Source: Patella vulgata | Lineage: Eukaryota; Mollusca; Gastropoda; Patellidae | Direction: 5' to 3' | Assembly (NCBI RefSeq): GCF_932274485.2 | Contig: NC_065881.2 | Location: 77,130,702 to 77,194,701 of the forward strand | Length of the DNA: 64,000 nucleotides | Shown here: positions 45,731 to 57,113 of the stretch, piece by piece | How positions within the stretch are numbered: the stretch's first letter is position 1 | Layout: each line of letters begins with the position of its first letter | Notes under the pieces: model-generated | Told to the model about the DNA's origin: nothing | The model's database searches: none | Seen by the model: only the letters and a program-made list of their open reading frames with translations | Translations under genes and position numbers: made by a program

Positions 45731-46000
45731 AGGGGGGGGCAAGTGATCTAATCGAGTAGTCAAACGCCTCCACTTTAGATCTCTCGATCTGTCATTGAGG
45801 CAAGTGGCGTGGTTTCGATACCAAACTTGTACGTGACAAGCAGTAGGGTCGCCTGCTCAACCTCGTGAGGTTTGTTTCCGGGTCCCCTGCTTTTCTCCAA
45901 CTAAAAGAAAACCCACGCTCAGGCGAATTATTGAAATCGAATTGAATCAAATATGTTAGTTTCGAAATTACCTAGCTTGATTCGTCGAGTAGACGTTAAC

Positions 46001-46044
<44 letters not shown>
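45731..46044 (+). mobile_element. SINE-1, diverged subfamily
   Basis: GTCATTGAGGCAAGTGGCGT and GGTTTCGATACCAAACTTGT mark the head. The distal half has the variant AATTATTGAAATCGAATTGA and ATATGTTAGTTTCGAAATTA. Long (CT)n tail. The same variant recurs as a fragment at 47356-47420. Confidence 0.88.
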
Positions 46045-46047
<3 letters not shown>

Positions 46048-46178
46048 GGTTCTCCGGTTTCCTCCCACTGCTAAAGACATCTACGTTTGAATTATTGAAA
46101 TAAAATTGAACCATATGTTAGTCCCTAAATGAACTAGTTTGTGTCGAGTGCACGTTAACCCCACCTCCCCCTCCCCCT

Positions 46179-46209
<31 letters not shown>

Positions 46210-46210
46210 G
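46045..46210 (+). mobile_element. SINE-1, 5'-truncated
   Basis: GGGTTCTCCGGTTTCCTCCC, AACCATATGTTAGTCCCTAA and a C-rich then CT-rich tail. It starts exactly at the CT tail of the preceding copy. Confidence 0.9.
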
Positions 46211-47130
46211 CCCAGTAGACCTACAATATAGGGTTACTAAAGTTTGTTTAGTATACTTAAATACTGTTTGTTCATATACCACATATTAAGTATGGCCGTG
46301 ATATTCCAATCTATTTGATAATGTTGATATAAAATGATATATTACGATCGATAAAATCCCCACATGGAGATCAAAGAAAGCCGCCGGAGATAAAATCAAA
46401 CTTAATCCCTTTTCAATTATTTTAACCCACACGATAAGTCTTACGCGACACGTGACCATTAACCGTCTGTTAACTGCTTCCGGTCAATATTACTGGACGC
46501 TATTGGCAAATAAGCGGAAGCTTATATCGCGATCGATATAGTTAAAGGCCATCTATATGTGCATTTAAAAGAGATTTATCGGCGTCAACGAAGGCGTTCT
46601 ATATGTACATTGAAAACAGATTAATTTCCATCAGTGGCGGTGATGTGTGTGCTCACACATGCACGCGAATGCATAATTCGTCAATCAATCATGTGGGAAC
46701 AAATAAATAGTCTAACCATTCAGCAGAGGCATGTCATCAGCATGATAAAAGAATAAATGGAGATCTTAGTACAGTCTAGTACAGACTATTACCAAAGAAA
46801 CAATAAATTACTATCCTTTTTATTGAAATTAATTGATAATGGCTAGCCGTCGCTGACTAACACAGACATACTGGCGATACTTCTGTTTCAGAAACTGTTA
46901 TGATTGTTTAGCTCACAGGACGAGTGTTTGCTCACAGTTCTCTGGTAGTAAATAGTTAGAACCGTTAGACTGTTAGCTATTCATAATGTTCGACGACTTT
47001 TTCCCGAAGCACTTGGTGGCTATTACAGCAGAATTGTCCCGAATGCTGCCTAGGTGTTGCTGGAGGAATTGTATTTCTCGGTACCACAAAACATACAGAT
47101 TGTACTATTGGGGTTTGTTGAAAATTTGGG
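46211..47130. other. intergenic, nothing recognised
   Basis: No frame or repeat assigned. A phrase GGAGATCAAAGAAAGC at 46366 also occurs near 32115. Confidence 0.4.
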
Positions 47131-47560
47131 TATAAATGTCTACCTTGGAGGTGAGGTGTTCGATCCCTGCATTGGCCAAGAAAGTTCATCGGGATTTTCC
47201 TACGTGGTTTCCCCTTGTCAGAGGTGCAGGACGGAGGGCCTGACAAGGACAGCTGTCTAGTCGTTCGGATGGTACGAAAAACTGAGGCCCCGTGAATCCA
47301 TTGGCATGCACGTAAAAGGTTCCTTGGCAGTTGGAATTCGATATAAGAGTAGGCCACGAGCAGGCGAATTATTGAAATCGAATTGAACCAAATATGTTAG
47401 TTTCGAAATTGCCTAGTTTGAATTCGATATAAGAGTAGGCCGTAGTGTCGCTGCCCGGGCAAAATTTCCCTCATAGCACACTATATGGTGTATGCCCGTC
47501 TTCATTAGCCAAGTCGGAGCAGAACAGTAGGACGTTAAACCCCATTTCATTTCATTTCTT
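47131..47560 (+). mobile_element. SINE-2 with an inserted SINE-1 fragment
   Basis: The head has CCTTGGAGGTGAGGTGTTCG and ATCCCTGCATTGGCCAAGAA. The body has GACAAGGACAGCTGTCTAGT, and the tail TAAACCCCATTTCATTTCAT. It is interrupted at 47356-47420, with 21 bp of SINE-2 repeated on both sides (47335-47355 and 47421-47441). Confidence 0.92.
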
Positions 47561-49033
47561 TAATTTTTCACATTTTGGAACTTCAGTTCTCAAATCGCTT
47601 GATGGTTTAACAAAATTAAGTAGGCAAATCGCCTTAATTTGTTTAAATTAACATGGACGAATCCCAATAGCAAACTTGAAGGGACAAAAATTAATTTCAG
47701 ATTCACCAAAATCTATTGGTATATCTCAATTGTTGGAAATTTTATTTTACTTTGCGTTGCTTGCTTTATTCATTATTTGTTTTACTTTATTTATTGATGC
47801 TAATGATGTCGCTATTGCAACTATTTAGTTTAAACCCTCGTTAACGTCTGGGTTTCCCTTATTTGTCTTAAATTTTAAGGTTTTCCTTTTGTTACATCAT
47901 AGAACGAAAATTAAGTTGTATGGTTAAACTGTTGGGTTGACCAGGACATTACATATGCTTGATAAGATGTACGGAGTTAAAACGAGATCAAGTCTTATTG
48001 AAGATGCCACAATGAGTTTAAGATAAGAAGTAATACCCAGGCAATGGCCAATTGACCATCCTGGTTAGGATTTAAGTAAATTATGGTATCAGGTTCTGTA
48101 ATTCCTGCGAAATACCATGATGATTATGGATGGCTCTCGGTCTCCAAACTCTAACATCAGTCCATCGACAAGAAACCCCACATACAACGGATTCCACCAA
48201 ATCTTCGAGTATATTCATGGACTTTTAATTCCAACATTTACAATGACCAGTCTGGCGCACGTCTATACGTGCAAGCGCGTATGCAGGTTTTTCGAACAAC
48301 ATTAAGGGAATTAAACTCCTTTGGCTCATGTAGAAATAACAAAAAATGCGAAATTTCGATAAGAGGACCCCCTAATCACCTACAAAGTCCGACAAGCGCG
48401 TTTGTGGTCAATAGCAGGGGTGGATCTAGTGGGGCGCACCCCCCCCCCCCCTCATCTGGATCCAGGGAGCACACTTTAGAACCGGATTATTCTCTCAGAT
48501 CACTGAAAATGGCATTTCCAGGCTTCTAGTTTTCGAAATTTTACGTGGAATAACGTCCAAAGAATTGCAAAGACTGGTCGACAATGAAAGATATATGCAT
48601 ATGTTATAGATATGCATATTCTACAAATCATATCATAAATTTAAAAGATTGTGTATTCACTACACTTATTAAATATTTTTCATTTTATTGTGGGGTTTTT
48701 ATCATGCAATTTAACAACATTTATTAAACAGGCCGAGATGATGATAACACGTATGCGGCGCCAAATTGTCTTTGCCCCATGGCGTTGAGATCCTAAGTTA
48801 CGCCACAGGCAATATCTATACCTATAGTCATATAGTGAGTAAAAAAACAAAAAAAAAAACCATATAATAATTTGGAAAGTGTTAATTATAAAGAGCAATA
48901 TTATATTAAGCTTACATGGCCTCCCTGACTAAATTCACACAAATGCAATTTGACAGTAATTATTTCCCCTTGTTAAACTCTACCGTAACATATGACATTT
49001 ATATTTATGGTACAGAAACTGTTTTAGAACTAA
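47561..49033. other. intergenic, no supported gene
   Basis: A 62-residue frame at 48117-48305 opening MMIMDGSRSPNSNISPSTRN looks more protein-like than most here but matches nothing. A C run lies at 48440-48451. No repeat was assigned. Confidence 0.35.
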
Positions 49034-49536
49034 TTAAAGATACATTATGGGAGATATTTATAGAGAGTTGGCCATTCTTGCTATAACAGTTCAAAAGTAG
49101 ATGATGAAAGAAGAATATATTGAAAAATTCAGTAAAATTACTTTATTCTGAACATAGTTATCATCGTTGTAATATTTGCCTAGAAATGGTAGCGAAATGT
49201 GTCTTCACCTTCGCTGAACGTTTGATTGACAGGCGTTAACTCCACCTACATATCTCGATTATCAAGTAAAGTTTTCAATGGCATACGGAAACGCTTTACA
49301 GCGGCCTCGCTAAGTACACTCTATCATTTATTTTCATCAGGTTACCCCTTATTTGATTTAATCAATTAGTGAAAACCTATTTAAATCCGATCTGTAGCCG
49401 AGCCATCCGTGGGTCTACAGACTTGATTTTGGTCTTGTTGTTTAAATAAAGATCTAATTTATAATTTCTATAACATCTGAAGCCTAAATTAAGACTTGCA
49501 ATAATCAGATTTAGCTCTTGCATAGTGCATGTTTAA
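49034..49536 (-). mobile_element. MITE-A, long copy (503 bp)
   Basis: TTAAAGATACATTATGGGAG to GCATAGTGCATGTTTAA with TTAA at both borders. About 100 bp longer than the other copies, with a divergent centre. Confidence 0.85.
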
Positions 49537-49599
49537 GGGGCCCCGGTTGCAGCGTGGGTCTGCACGTCTACTGTATAATTAAGATAGGATACTAACGCA

Positions 49600-49720
49600 T
49601 GTAAAGGGGGGTGATTCAGGCTCTGTGTAGTCCTACCACCTCGGTGGAAGCGGGGGTTAAATACATTGTGTTATTTAATGACCGCTTCTACCGAGGTGAT
49701 ATCGCAGACAATACATATAA
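49600..49720. mobile_element. facing SINE-3 tail fragments
   Basis: ACCACCTCGGTGGAAGCGGG at 49637 and, inverted, TGACCGCTTCTACCGAGGTG then ATATCGCAGAC at 49679-49710, match the tail of the SINE-3 copy at 50340 (TGCGATATCACCTTCGGTGG). Confidence 0.65.
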
Positions 49721-50335
49721 AACGCACATACTTATAGACTCTCATATTAGATGTGAAGAGCCCCGGGGAAGAACGATCTAAGTCGCTTTTTCAATGAACG
49801 GCAGTTAATGGCCCCATCTGGTAGCAAATTGTATAAGCTTTCTGTGGAACAATCAATTTCAGGTAAAGTCGATCGGAGTCACATCGAACCAAGGCCCTTC
49901 TGAAATAGCCTCCCGGACAAATACGTCCATCGTACCTTTTATTTGACCTTAATTTGGCTAAAAAGTGGAAGTCAGTTGTTGTACTGGTAATTATGATTCG
50001 TATTAAACATCATTTTGAAGTTGTAATTAAACCAACCCGTTGTTCTGTTCGCGTCAAGCATTCTCGTCCAAAAGTCTGTATTGCCTTTTATGCGAAAAGA
50101 CAAAAATGTGACTTAGATCGTTTTTCCCCTGGACTCTTCATGTGTATATCCTTAATAACCATACTTACCAATATACACGTATAACTCACACTTACTTATA
50201 CACGTGTATCCCACTCACACTGAATATACATATTACCCACACTTATTAATACTGTTATACACGTGTATTCCACGCACAATGAATGCACATTACCCATGGT
50301 ACTCTTACTAATGGACACTTATAAGGCAAGCGTTA
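49721..50335. other. intergenic; loose ACACGTGTAT repeats
   Basis: From about 50155 words such as ACACGTGTAT and ACTCACACTTACT recur irregularly. The same words return at 51000-51100 and 51500-51800, so one old degenerate satellite may underlie the elements inserted there. A 76-residue frame at 49954-50184 is unrecognised. Confidence 0.5.
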
Positions 50336-50339
50336 AAAA

Positions 50340-50606
50340 GGCTGGGATGGCCTAGTGGTCTAGAGTGTCACGCTTCGACCTCTAGTTGGCCGGTCACCTC
50401 TGGCTTGCGGCTGTGGTTTCGATCCCAGGTGTGAGCGTATGTGGCTTGGAGATAGGGGCGCCTTCTCAACCTCGTGGGTTTACTCCGGGTACTCCGGTTT
50501 CCTCCCACAGCAAAGACCCCTGCGCGTGCGCTAAGATCATTAAAATGAACTTGTCTGCGATATCACCTTCGGTGGAAGCGGACGTTAAACGCTAAGAACA
50601 ACAAGG
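50340..50606 (+). mobile_element. SINE-3, full copy
   Basis: The head GGGATGGCCTAGTGGTCTAG and GTGGTTTCGATCCCAGG carries polymerase III boxes. The centre CTCAACCTCGTGGGTTTACT and CCGGGTACTCCGGTTTCCTC is shared with SINE-1. The tail is different: TGTCTGCGATATCACCTTCG and GGAAGCGGACGTTAAACGC. Confidence 0.88.
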
Positions 50607-50611
50607 CTGTA

Positions 50612-50996
50612 TTCGGGAACCAAATCTGCCTATTACTGGTCTTTCTTTATGCCTTATATGTTATATAAATTATTAATTAGACATTCAATAACTTACCAAG
50701 GCCATAATCAACTCTCGATGCCATCGGATGCTCGAGATTTTCAACAGATATAAATACGATTGACAATTAATGGTTTAATTAAAGAATGGATAATCGAGAC
50801 TTTGTTTATCATCTTAACAACGGTAGCAATGATAACCGGGACTACACTGTTCTTCTAACGACGATAACTCTTCCCAGAATGAAGTAATTTGACTGAAATG
50901 TTCAAACATATTCCCTTTTCATAACTATTGTTTAACTACAGTATTATAGTGAGAACTGTCAGCTCTTTTTCTAAATCTTACATAATACCTCTTTAA
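50612..50996 (+). mobile_element. MITE-A, left tip worn
   Basis: AATCTGCCTATTACTGGTCT through AGGCCATAATCAACTCTCGA to ATCTTACATAATACCTCTTT then AA, with TTAA at the right border. Confidence 0.82.
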
Positions 50997-51107
50997 GTAC
51001 ACGTGTATTAAATCACACGGGATATACATATAACTCATTCTTACTAATACACAATTATTACGTTACGGTTTAGTGCACGTGTGTTCCAATTACAGTGAAT
51101 ATACATA

Positions 51108-51500
51108 TAAAATGAAATGAAATGGGGTTTAACGCCCTACTGTTCTACTCCGAACTGGCCTAATGAAGACGGGCATACGCCATACAGTGTGCTATGAGGG
51201 AAATTTTACCCGGACAGCGCTACGGTCTACTCTTATATCGACTTCCAACTGCCAAAGGACCTTTTACGTGCACGCCAATGTGTGCACGGGACCTCGGTTT
51301 TTCGTCCCATCCGAACGAGTAGAGAGTTGTCCTTGTCAGGCCGTCCATCCGGCATCCTTGTCAGACCGTCCATCCTGCATCACTGACAAGGGGAAACCAT
51401 GCTGGAAAATCTGGATGAACTTTCTCGGCTAATACAGGGATCGAACACCCGACCTCCAGGCTAGCGAGCCGGCGTCTCGCCCACTTAGCCACCGTCGCCC
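51108..51500 (-). mobile_element. SINE-2, full length
   Basis: AAAATGAAATGAAATGGGGT through to the reversed head AGGGATCGAACACCCGACCT, CTAGCGAGCCGGCG and CCACTTAGCCACCG. A short local duplication (CTTGTCAGGCCGTCCATCC-like) sits at 51330-51380. Confidence 0.94.
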
Positions 51501-51811
51501 ACCGAATATACATACAACTCCCGCTAACTAATACACAGTTATTATATTAGGTTACAGTTATAAACGTGTATTTCAGTTACATTGAATATACATGTACCTA
51601 TAACTCACGCTAATAAATACACACTTATTAGGCTATGGTTATAAATGTGTATTCAAGTTACAGTGAATATACGCGTATTCCCATACATATAACTCACATT
51701 AACTAATACATCCTAATTAGGCTACAGTTATAAACGTGTATTAAAGTTACATTGAATATACACTGTACATATAACTCACTCAACTAATACACACGTATTA
51801 GGCCATAAAAG
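51501..51811. repeat. degenerate tandem of about 70 bp
   Basis: Blocks with ACTAATACACA, TTAGGCTACAGTTATAAACG, TGTATT and ACATTGAATATACA recur about four times, continuing the pattern at 50150-50330 and 51000-51105. Confidence 0.75.
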
Positions 51812-52088
51812 AGGGTTGGATGGCCGAATGGTTAGCACGTGCGTGCTGTATCATAAGGCCTGTCATTGAGTCAACAGGCGGGGTTTCGAATCCCTGGTTG
51901 TAATTGACAAGGAGTAAGGTTGCCTGGCGAACCACGTGAGATTTCTCCGGATACTCTGGTTTCCTCCCACTGCTAAAGACCCCTATGCGCAAGCGAATTA
52001 TTGAAATAAAATTGAACCATGTGTTAGTCCCGAAATGACCTACTTTGTGTCGAGTGGACGTTAAACCCTTTTCTCTCTCTCTCTCTTC
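51812..52088 (+). mobile_element. SINE-1, full length
   Basis: GGTTGGATGGCCGAATGGTT, GTATCATAAGGCCTGTCATT, GGTTTCGAATCCCTGGTTGT, CTCTGGTTTCCTCCCACTGC and a CT tail. One of the best complete copies in the window. Confidence 0.95.
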
Positions 52089-52990
52089 TAGTAATTTGGC
52101 GGTCCACTGATGAGTCTGCCTAGGAACCACAATTAAAGGTTAACCCAGTTGTTACTTAATTTTGTGTTAAAACACGTTTGAGTCGAAGAAAAATCAACAG
52201 TTCTTCTATACTCTTTAATTTATTCTTGTAATAGTGCGGGTGGGATGATCTTGAATCAAAACATCGCATCCAATCCAATCATCATTACGTTAATTTGAAG
52301 ATATTATTTTTTTTTCGGCTTGCTGTAAATTAATTCATAGTCAGATTTGAGTTCAGAAAGTGAGATGGGTACAGAATATAAATATTGTTATTATGTTGAC
52401 TTCTTCTATCATCTTTATGTTCAATCATTGATTTCTCTCTCATTTAATCTACGCTACAAATTCGCAATAATGGCATAGACGACAGTTCAGGCGCTATGAT
52501 AAACGACCTGCCCTTTTTGGCGCCATTTCTGATTGATTTAGAGAATCGGGCTATGTTTCGGCTGTCAAGAGATTCAGTAATTTTCTCCTCTGCAAATAGC
52601 ATTCAATCGATCCGCAGTAAAGAGTGTTTGAACCCAGAATCACCCGAAATTTGCTACAAAAACCGTTCATTAACTAAGGCTCACGTCTGGTCAAATTATA
52701 GGCCTTTAGGGTATCAAAAGGTTTACGATCGTATAAGGTTGGTCTATTGAAATAACAAAAACCTGCGATAATCAATTCTAAAAAGATTCAAAGACTTTTC
52801 TATTATTGTTTTGCCGTTTACAGCAATCGTTACATTTTTAATGCAGCCACTTTCGCCGTCTCTTTTATGACTGAACTCAATTTATTGCCATGTATATGTT
52901 ATACACATTAAAGTGGCGGTGCGTCATTTGCATTTTACGCTAAAATACCAAATTTCGCACGGCTTAATCCACGCTAATGTTGATTAAGAA
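52089..52990. other. intergenic, no supported gene
   Basis: An 84-residue frame at 52496-52750 is unrecognised. No repeat assigned. Confidence 0.35.
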
Positions 52991-53200
52991 AACATTTCGG
53001 GACTAACATATGGTTTAATTTTATTTCAATAATTCGCTTGCGCGTAGGGGTCTTTAGCAGTGGGAGGAACCCGGAGGACCAGGAGAAAACCCACGAAGTT
53101 GGACAGGCAACCCTACTCCTTGTCACGTACAACCAGGGATTCGAAACCCCGCCTGTTTACTTATGATACAGCACGCACGTGCTAACCATTTGGCCCAACG
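52991..53200 (-). mobile_element. SINE-1 without its tail
   Basis: Begins CATTTCGGGACTAACATATG and ends in the reversed head CACGTGCTAACCATTTGGCC. The CT tail and the last 40 bp are missing. Confidence 0.9.
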
Positions 53201-53629
53201 CAAGACAATCTCCCAGCCTGGATTCAATCAGATTTAAAATAGATCTATCAATTCGGTTCGCCTACAATAAAATGGTGTCAGGCTTATTACATAGCGAGAA
53301 GCAAAGGTCGATGAAATTTCAATTGAACATTTATTGTAAATACTGAACTGAACAGTGAACAGATATTCCTATTACAGGCCCGTAGCTAGCCCAAAATTGT
53401 TGGTGGCGGGGGGGGGGGGCTTCTGGGGCCGCCGATGTACCTACACTTGACGGCCCACGGCGAACACCACCGTCGACGCGCCTCCCTTCGGAGAAGGTGC
53501 TAGGGTGCTCTCCTCCCACAAAAAAATCGAAAACAGGGTGATTTGCACCTGAGGAGAGAGGAACTATGAAATTGACGGAAAATTTCAAATTTTCAAATTT
53601 GATGCTGAATTTGCGATATGGCCATTTTG

Positions 53630-54190
53630 GAGAGCCTAACCAATCTCACTCGACATTATGCCCCCCGCCAATTATATTACGGGCTCCAAAGATCTCGTCG
53701 TGGGCGGCCCACCAATCTCGGTATTATGGGTGCCCCTTCGGAATGAGGCAGCCCACCAATCATGCCGTTTTTGGCGCCCCATCAATCAAGTTATTTTGTT
53801 GATCATGTGATTCACGACAGCGACTTTATAAGTGTGTTTTAAATTGACTTTTTGATATTTTGTGTTTTTATCAATTTTAAAGTGACTTTTGATATACACG
53901 GACGTTTTTATTTTGTGTTTTTAACAATTTTCAACCCATTAAGTGTAAATAATTTAATTAAATCCACTTGTCCATAATATGATATTTAATGTATTGGACG
54001 CTAAATCTTTAATAAACAACAACAACAGCGAGGCGCCCATAAAACTAAGTGACATTGGTTGGGCGCCCCGCCAATCTCGTCGTGGGCACCCAACCCATGC
54101 ACTCGGCTTTATGGGGTGCCCATACCGATATGGGCGCTTGGTCGTTGGCTTCGTATTGCGTCTAATGGAAAGGGAGGTGGGGGTGTGGGG
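53630..54190. repeat. GC-rich scattered repeat of GGGCGCCC/CCACCAATC words
   Basis: CCGCCAATTATATTACGGGC, CCCACCAATCTCGGTATTAT, CCCACCAATCATGCCG, CCCCATCAATCAAG and, 300 bp on, CCCGCCAATCTCGTCGTGGG. About five irregular copies, 30 to 40 bp apart in each cluster. Confidence 0.6.
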
Positions 54191-54193
54191 CTA

Positions 54194-54338
54194 TTGGAAT
54201 TCGATATAAGTAGGCCATAGTGCCGCTGCCCGGGCAAAATTTCTCTCATAGCACACTGTATGGTGCATGCCCGTTTTCATTAGCTCAGTTTAAAGCAGAA
54301 CAGTAGGACGTTAAACCCCATTTCATTTCATTTCTTGC
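54194..54338 (+). mobile_element. SINE-2, 3' third
   Basis: TTGGAATTCGATATAAGTAG, GTGCCGCTGCCCGGGCAAAA and GGACGTTAAACCCCATTTCA. Confidence 0.92.
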
Positions 54339-54570
54339 AGAAGGCACGACGTTGGACCACACAGTTGCACGCGCTAGTAGAAAGAGACGAGAAGAAATTG
54401 GAATTAATTTGGGGCACAGGGTCTTTCTACCATAGCCTATCCTTAAAAAATAATTCTAAGTTCTCTTTAAAAACGATTCTATATTAGTACCTGAAAATAT
54501 GTCATTGTATAGCCATCTAGCGCTTTCATAATAATAAGGGTAGTTTGATATTAAACCACTTGGCTTAAAG

Positions 54571-54700
54571 GAGCCAAGTCTTTATCTCAATATCATCCAC
54601 AGTCTTCGACATTGCAAACATGACTTATTGCTCAATTTAAAGTAGCTAAGTCTCTAACTCAATATCATCCAAAGTCTTACACGTTGAAAATACGAATTAT
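54571..54700. repeat. direct duplication, period about 80 bp
   Basis: CTCAATATCATCCACAGTCT and CTCAATATCATCCAAAGTCT, each preceded by an AGC(C/T)AAGTCT word and followed by a TTGCAAACATGA or TTGAAAATACGA word. Confidence 0.7.
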
Positions 54701-54708
54701 TTGTCAAT

Positions 54709-55413
54709 TCAAATCAACATTGATGTTGTGATCTTACCAGGAAAGGGCAGGCTTCTGATACCCAATATTTAAGACAAAATAAATATTTTACCATTGGTAC
54801 CATAGTGCGTTTTAGCGCCATTTGCAACAAGTGACCAGAAAGAACGAGGCTAGACATATTCAACTGGAAAGCCTGCTGAATAGACTGGAATAACCAGACG
54901 CTAGAAATTGCTATAGGGTTGAGACACATGCCTTATTTCGCTGGACATAACTCATTTGAAATTAGAGTCAAAACGGAAACAATTGAATGTAAATCAGTTT
55001 ATATACAATCAGATTACATTATTATATGCGTTGCGACCCATTTGGGTCAATTTCTAGGTCAGTTAGCGATTTAGCTCCTTTAAATCAACATTGATGTTGA
55101 TATCTTACCGTGAAAAGTTGAGCTTCTGATATCCAATATTTAAGACAAAATGAAAATTTTAAAATTTTAAAATTAGCAAACGAATCGCGTGCCAGAATGC
55201 TTTCGAGCGCCAGTTGTGTGAACAACTCGATGAATGAGGCTAAACATATCCGCTGTAGACTGGAATAACCAGAAGTTAAAGACTGTCATTCAATTCAGAC
55301 TCTTCGCGTATATAACAGAAACGACTGAATGTAAATCAGTTTATATACATTCATATTACATTATTATATGCGTTGCGACCCATAAAGAATAGCGATTTAG
55401 CGCCTTTATTTGA
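54709..55413 (+). mobile_element. two head-to-tail MITE-C copies
   Basis: Copy one (54709-55083) and copy two (from 55080) both begin AAATCAACATTGATGTTG, contain TTATATGCGTTGCGACCCAT and end in GCGATTTAGC(T/G)CCTTTA. They share the TTAA at 55080-55083. The relative at 6638 is in reverse. Confidence 0.8.
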
Positions 55414-57088
55414 TTGTTTACCTGGGCTAAATCTCCCACACCCCGTTTGCATGCGCACGTAACCATTGGATTGACAAAATGTCATCTATTGGTCTCAAAA
55501 TGAGCGAAGAATTGTGTTGACGAGTCGTTTAACCCCATTCCATTTGAATGGTTTACAGTTGCTCCCATGTTTGTTATACGGAATAATTTTTAAGCTGTTT
55601 ATTTCGAAATATAATATGAAGACTTTATTATTTTTTTTTTAAATTTTCGAGAAAGTTTAAACTATAATCGATATATTGCATAATAATAACGGCTTACGGT
55701 CTATTTTTGAACCATTCCAGTTTACAATAAAACGGCCATTAAATGGATTTGTCTCCCTTTTTCACACCGACAAAGAAATTGAGCAGCTCGGGTAGTCTGA
55801 TATGCTGAAGCTATACGTGTTGCAATTTTCTCTTGATTAAAGATATTCTGTAAGCCTGAACAATTCTCAATTTAATTAAGATAACAAAATCGAAGTCGGC
55901 AAAATTAAAACTCAGAGAGTATGATGCTGAGAAAAACTGAAATAAATGGACGTGATGAAGAGGGAACAGAAGTTACAAATGCAACGTCGCTCAATTTGGT
56001 CACTTGGCAGCATGTTGCCAAAACGAGTTTTAAAATTTGCCTTTTTGACTTTTAAAAAGAAAAGTCAAAGCGTGGGTCTAGCCCATAATAATAATGCCCA
56101 CAATATTGTCCGCCTTTAACATCATGCGCCTTATCAATATGGAGAGCTAAAATTATTATTTTCAATTGCCAAATTTTGGTGAAAAGATTCCCACTCCTCA
56201 AATTAAACTGCATCCTTGGCACACAAAAACAACATTGAAGTTCTCTTTCATCTTTGTAATCGACATTGGAAGCCATTAGCCATTCCTTGTAATCTATAGA
56301 TAGTCCCGCCTTATAAATAAATCCCTTTAAAATTGTACAATACAGTGTTTTGAGGGTTTTTTTTATTTAACAGATGAGTTGTGAAGCAGTCAAGTTTGTG
56401 AAAGTAATCTTAGTTTGGTTTAACAACTCAGCTTTGTACCAATTCATCAGGGAATGGTATATTTCACTAAATAAGATGATTGGGGGAAATAAGTATACCC
56501 CTATTGTTGAGCTGTGATGAAAAATTAACTAGCTTTAGTTCGTTGACGGCAGCTTTATAGTCTGTCGGTAACATCAAAGAGATACCAGTTGAATAAACCT
56601 GAACCAATAAAAGAGAACAAAAGAAAGGAACAACAATAAGCCAATCAAACACATTCTTACATAGATCAAACCAGTTATCGTTTAGAAATAGTGGATTATC
56701 GAAATTTAATTAAATGATTTACAAGAGAAAAATAAACAAGAAGAAATTAATCTTTGGCTCTTCAAATTATGGAGACATTTAAAAGGAAAAGGGAAGGCTA
56801 AATCGCCCTTACAAACGTGTAATACGTTTATATTTTTGATGTTGAAGACTCCTTCGCTACCCTTTGATTCACAATGGACTAGTCAGGATGTCAATCATTG
56901 CGGTTAGTGAGTTAGCCACGCCCCCCATGAGAGAGAGAATGTGAAATAAATGTGTAAAGTGTATCGAAGTAAGCCTTGGAAGTTCTTGTTACCTCAAAAA
57001 ACTTGGATATTTAGGAGTATGTTTTTGTTTCAAGATATGTACATTGTGAGTGCTTAATATTGATGGAAACTGGGGAGTCGTAAAAAAG
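55414..57088. other. upstream region of nkd, no element recognised
   Basis: No repeat family was assigned. Any nkd promoter or 5' untranslated exon should lie here or further left, but no core promoter motif was convincing. The minus-strand frames at 56052-56276 and 56467-56652 are unrecognised. Confidence 0.35.
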
Positions 57089-57113
57089 ATGGGAAAATTG
57101 CAAAGCAAGCATG
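57089..57113 (+). CDS. nkd: nkd exon 1 (myristoylation signature)
   Basis: 25 coding nt starting in AAAGATGGG. It encodes MGKLQSKH and leaves one base before GTAAGTG. The short first coding exon with Gly at position 2 matches the start of vertebrate NKD proteins. Exon 2 follows after a 3.7-kb intron holding SINE-1 and SINE-2 copies. Confidence 0.75.

Noticed and set aside
46977-47357. 126-residue minus-strand protein
   Set aside because: Mostly translated SINE-2 sequence; similar short chains recur at 44422, 51163 and 62128 for the same reason.
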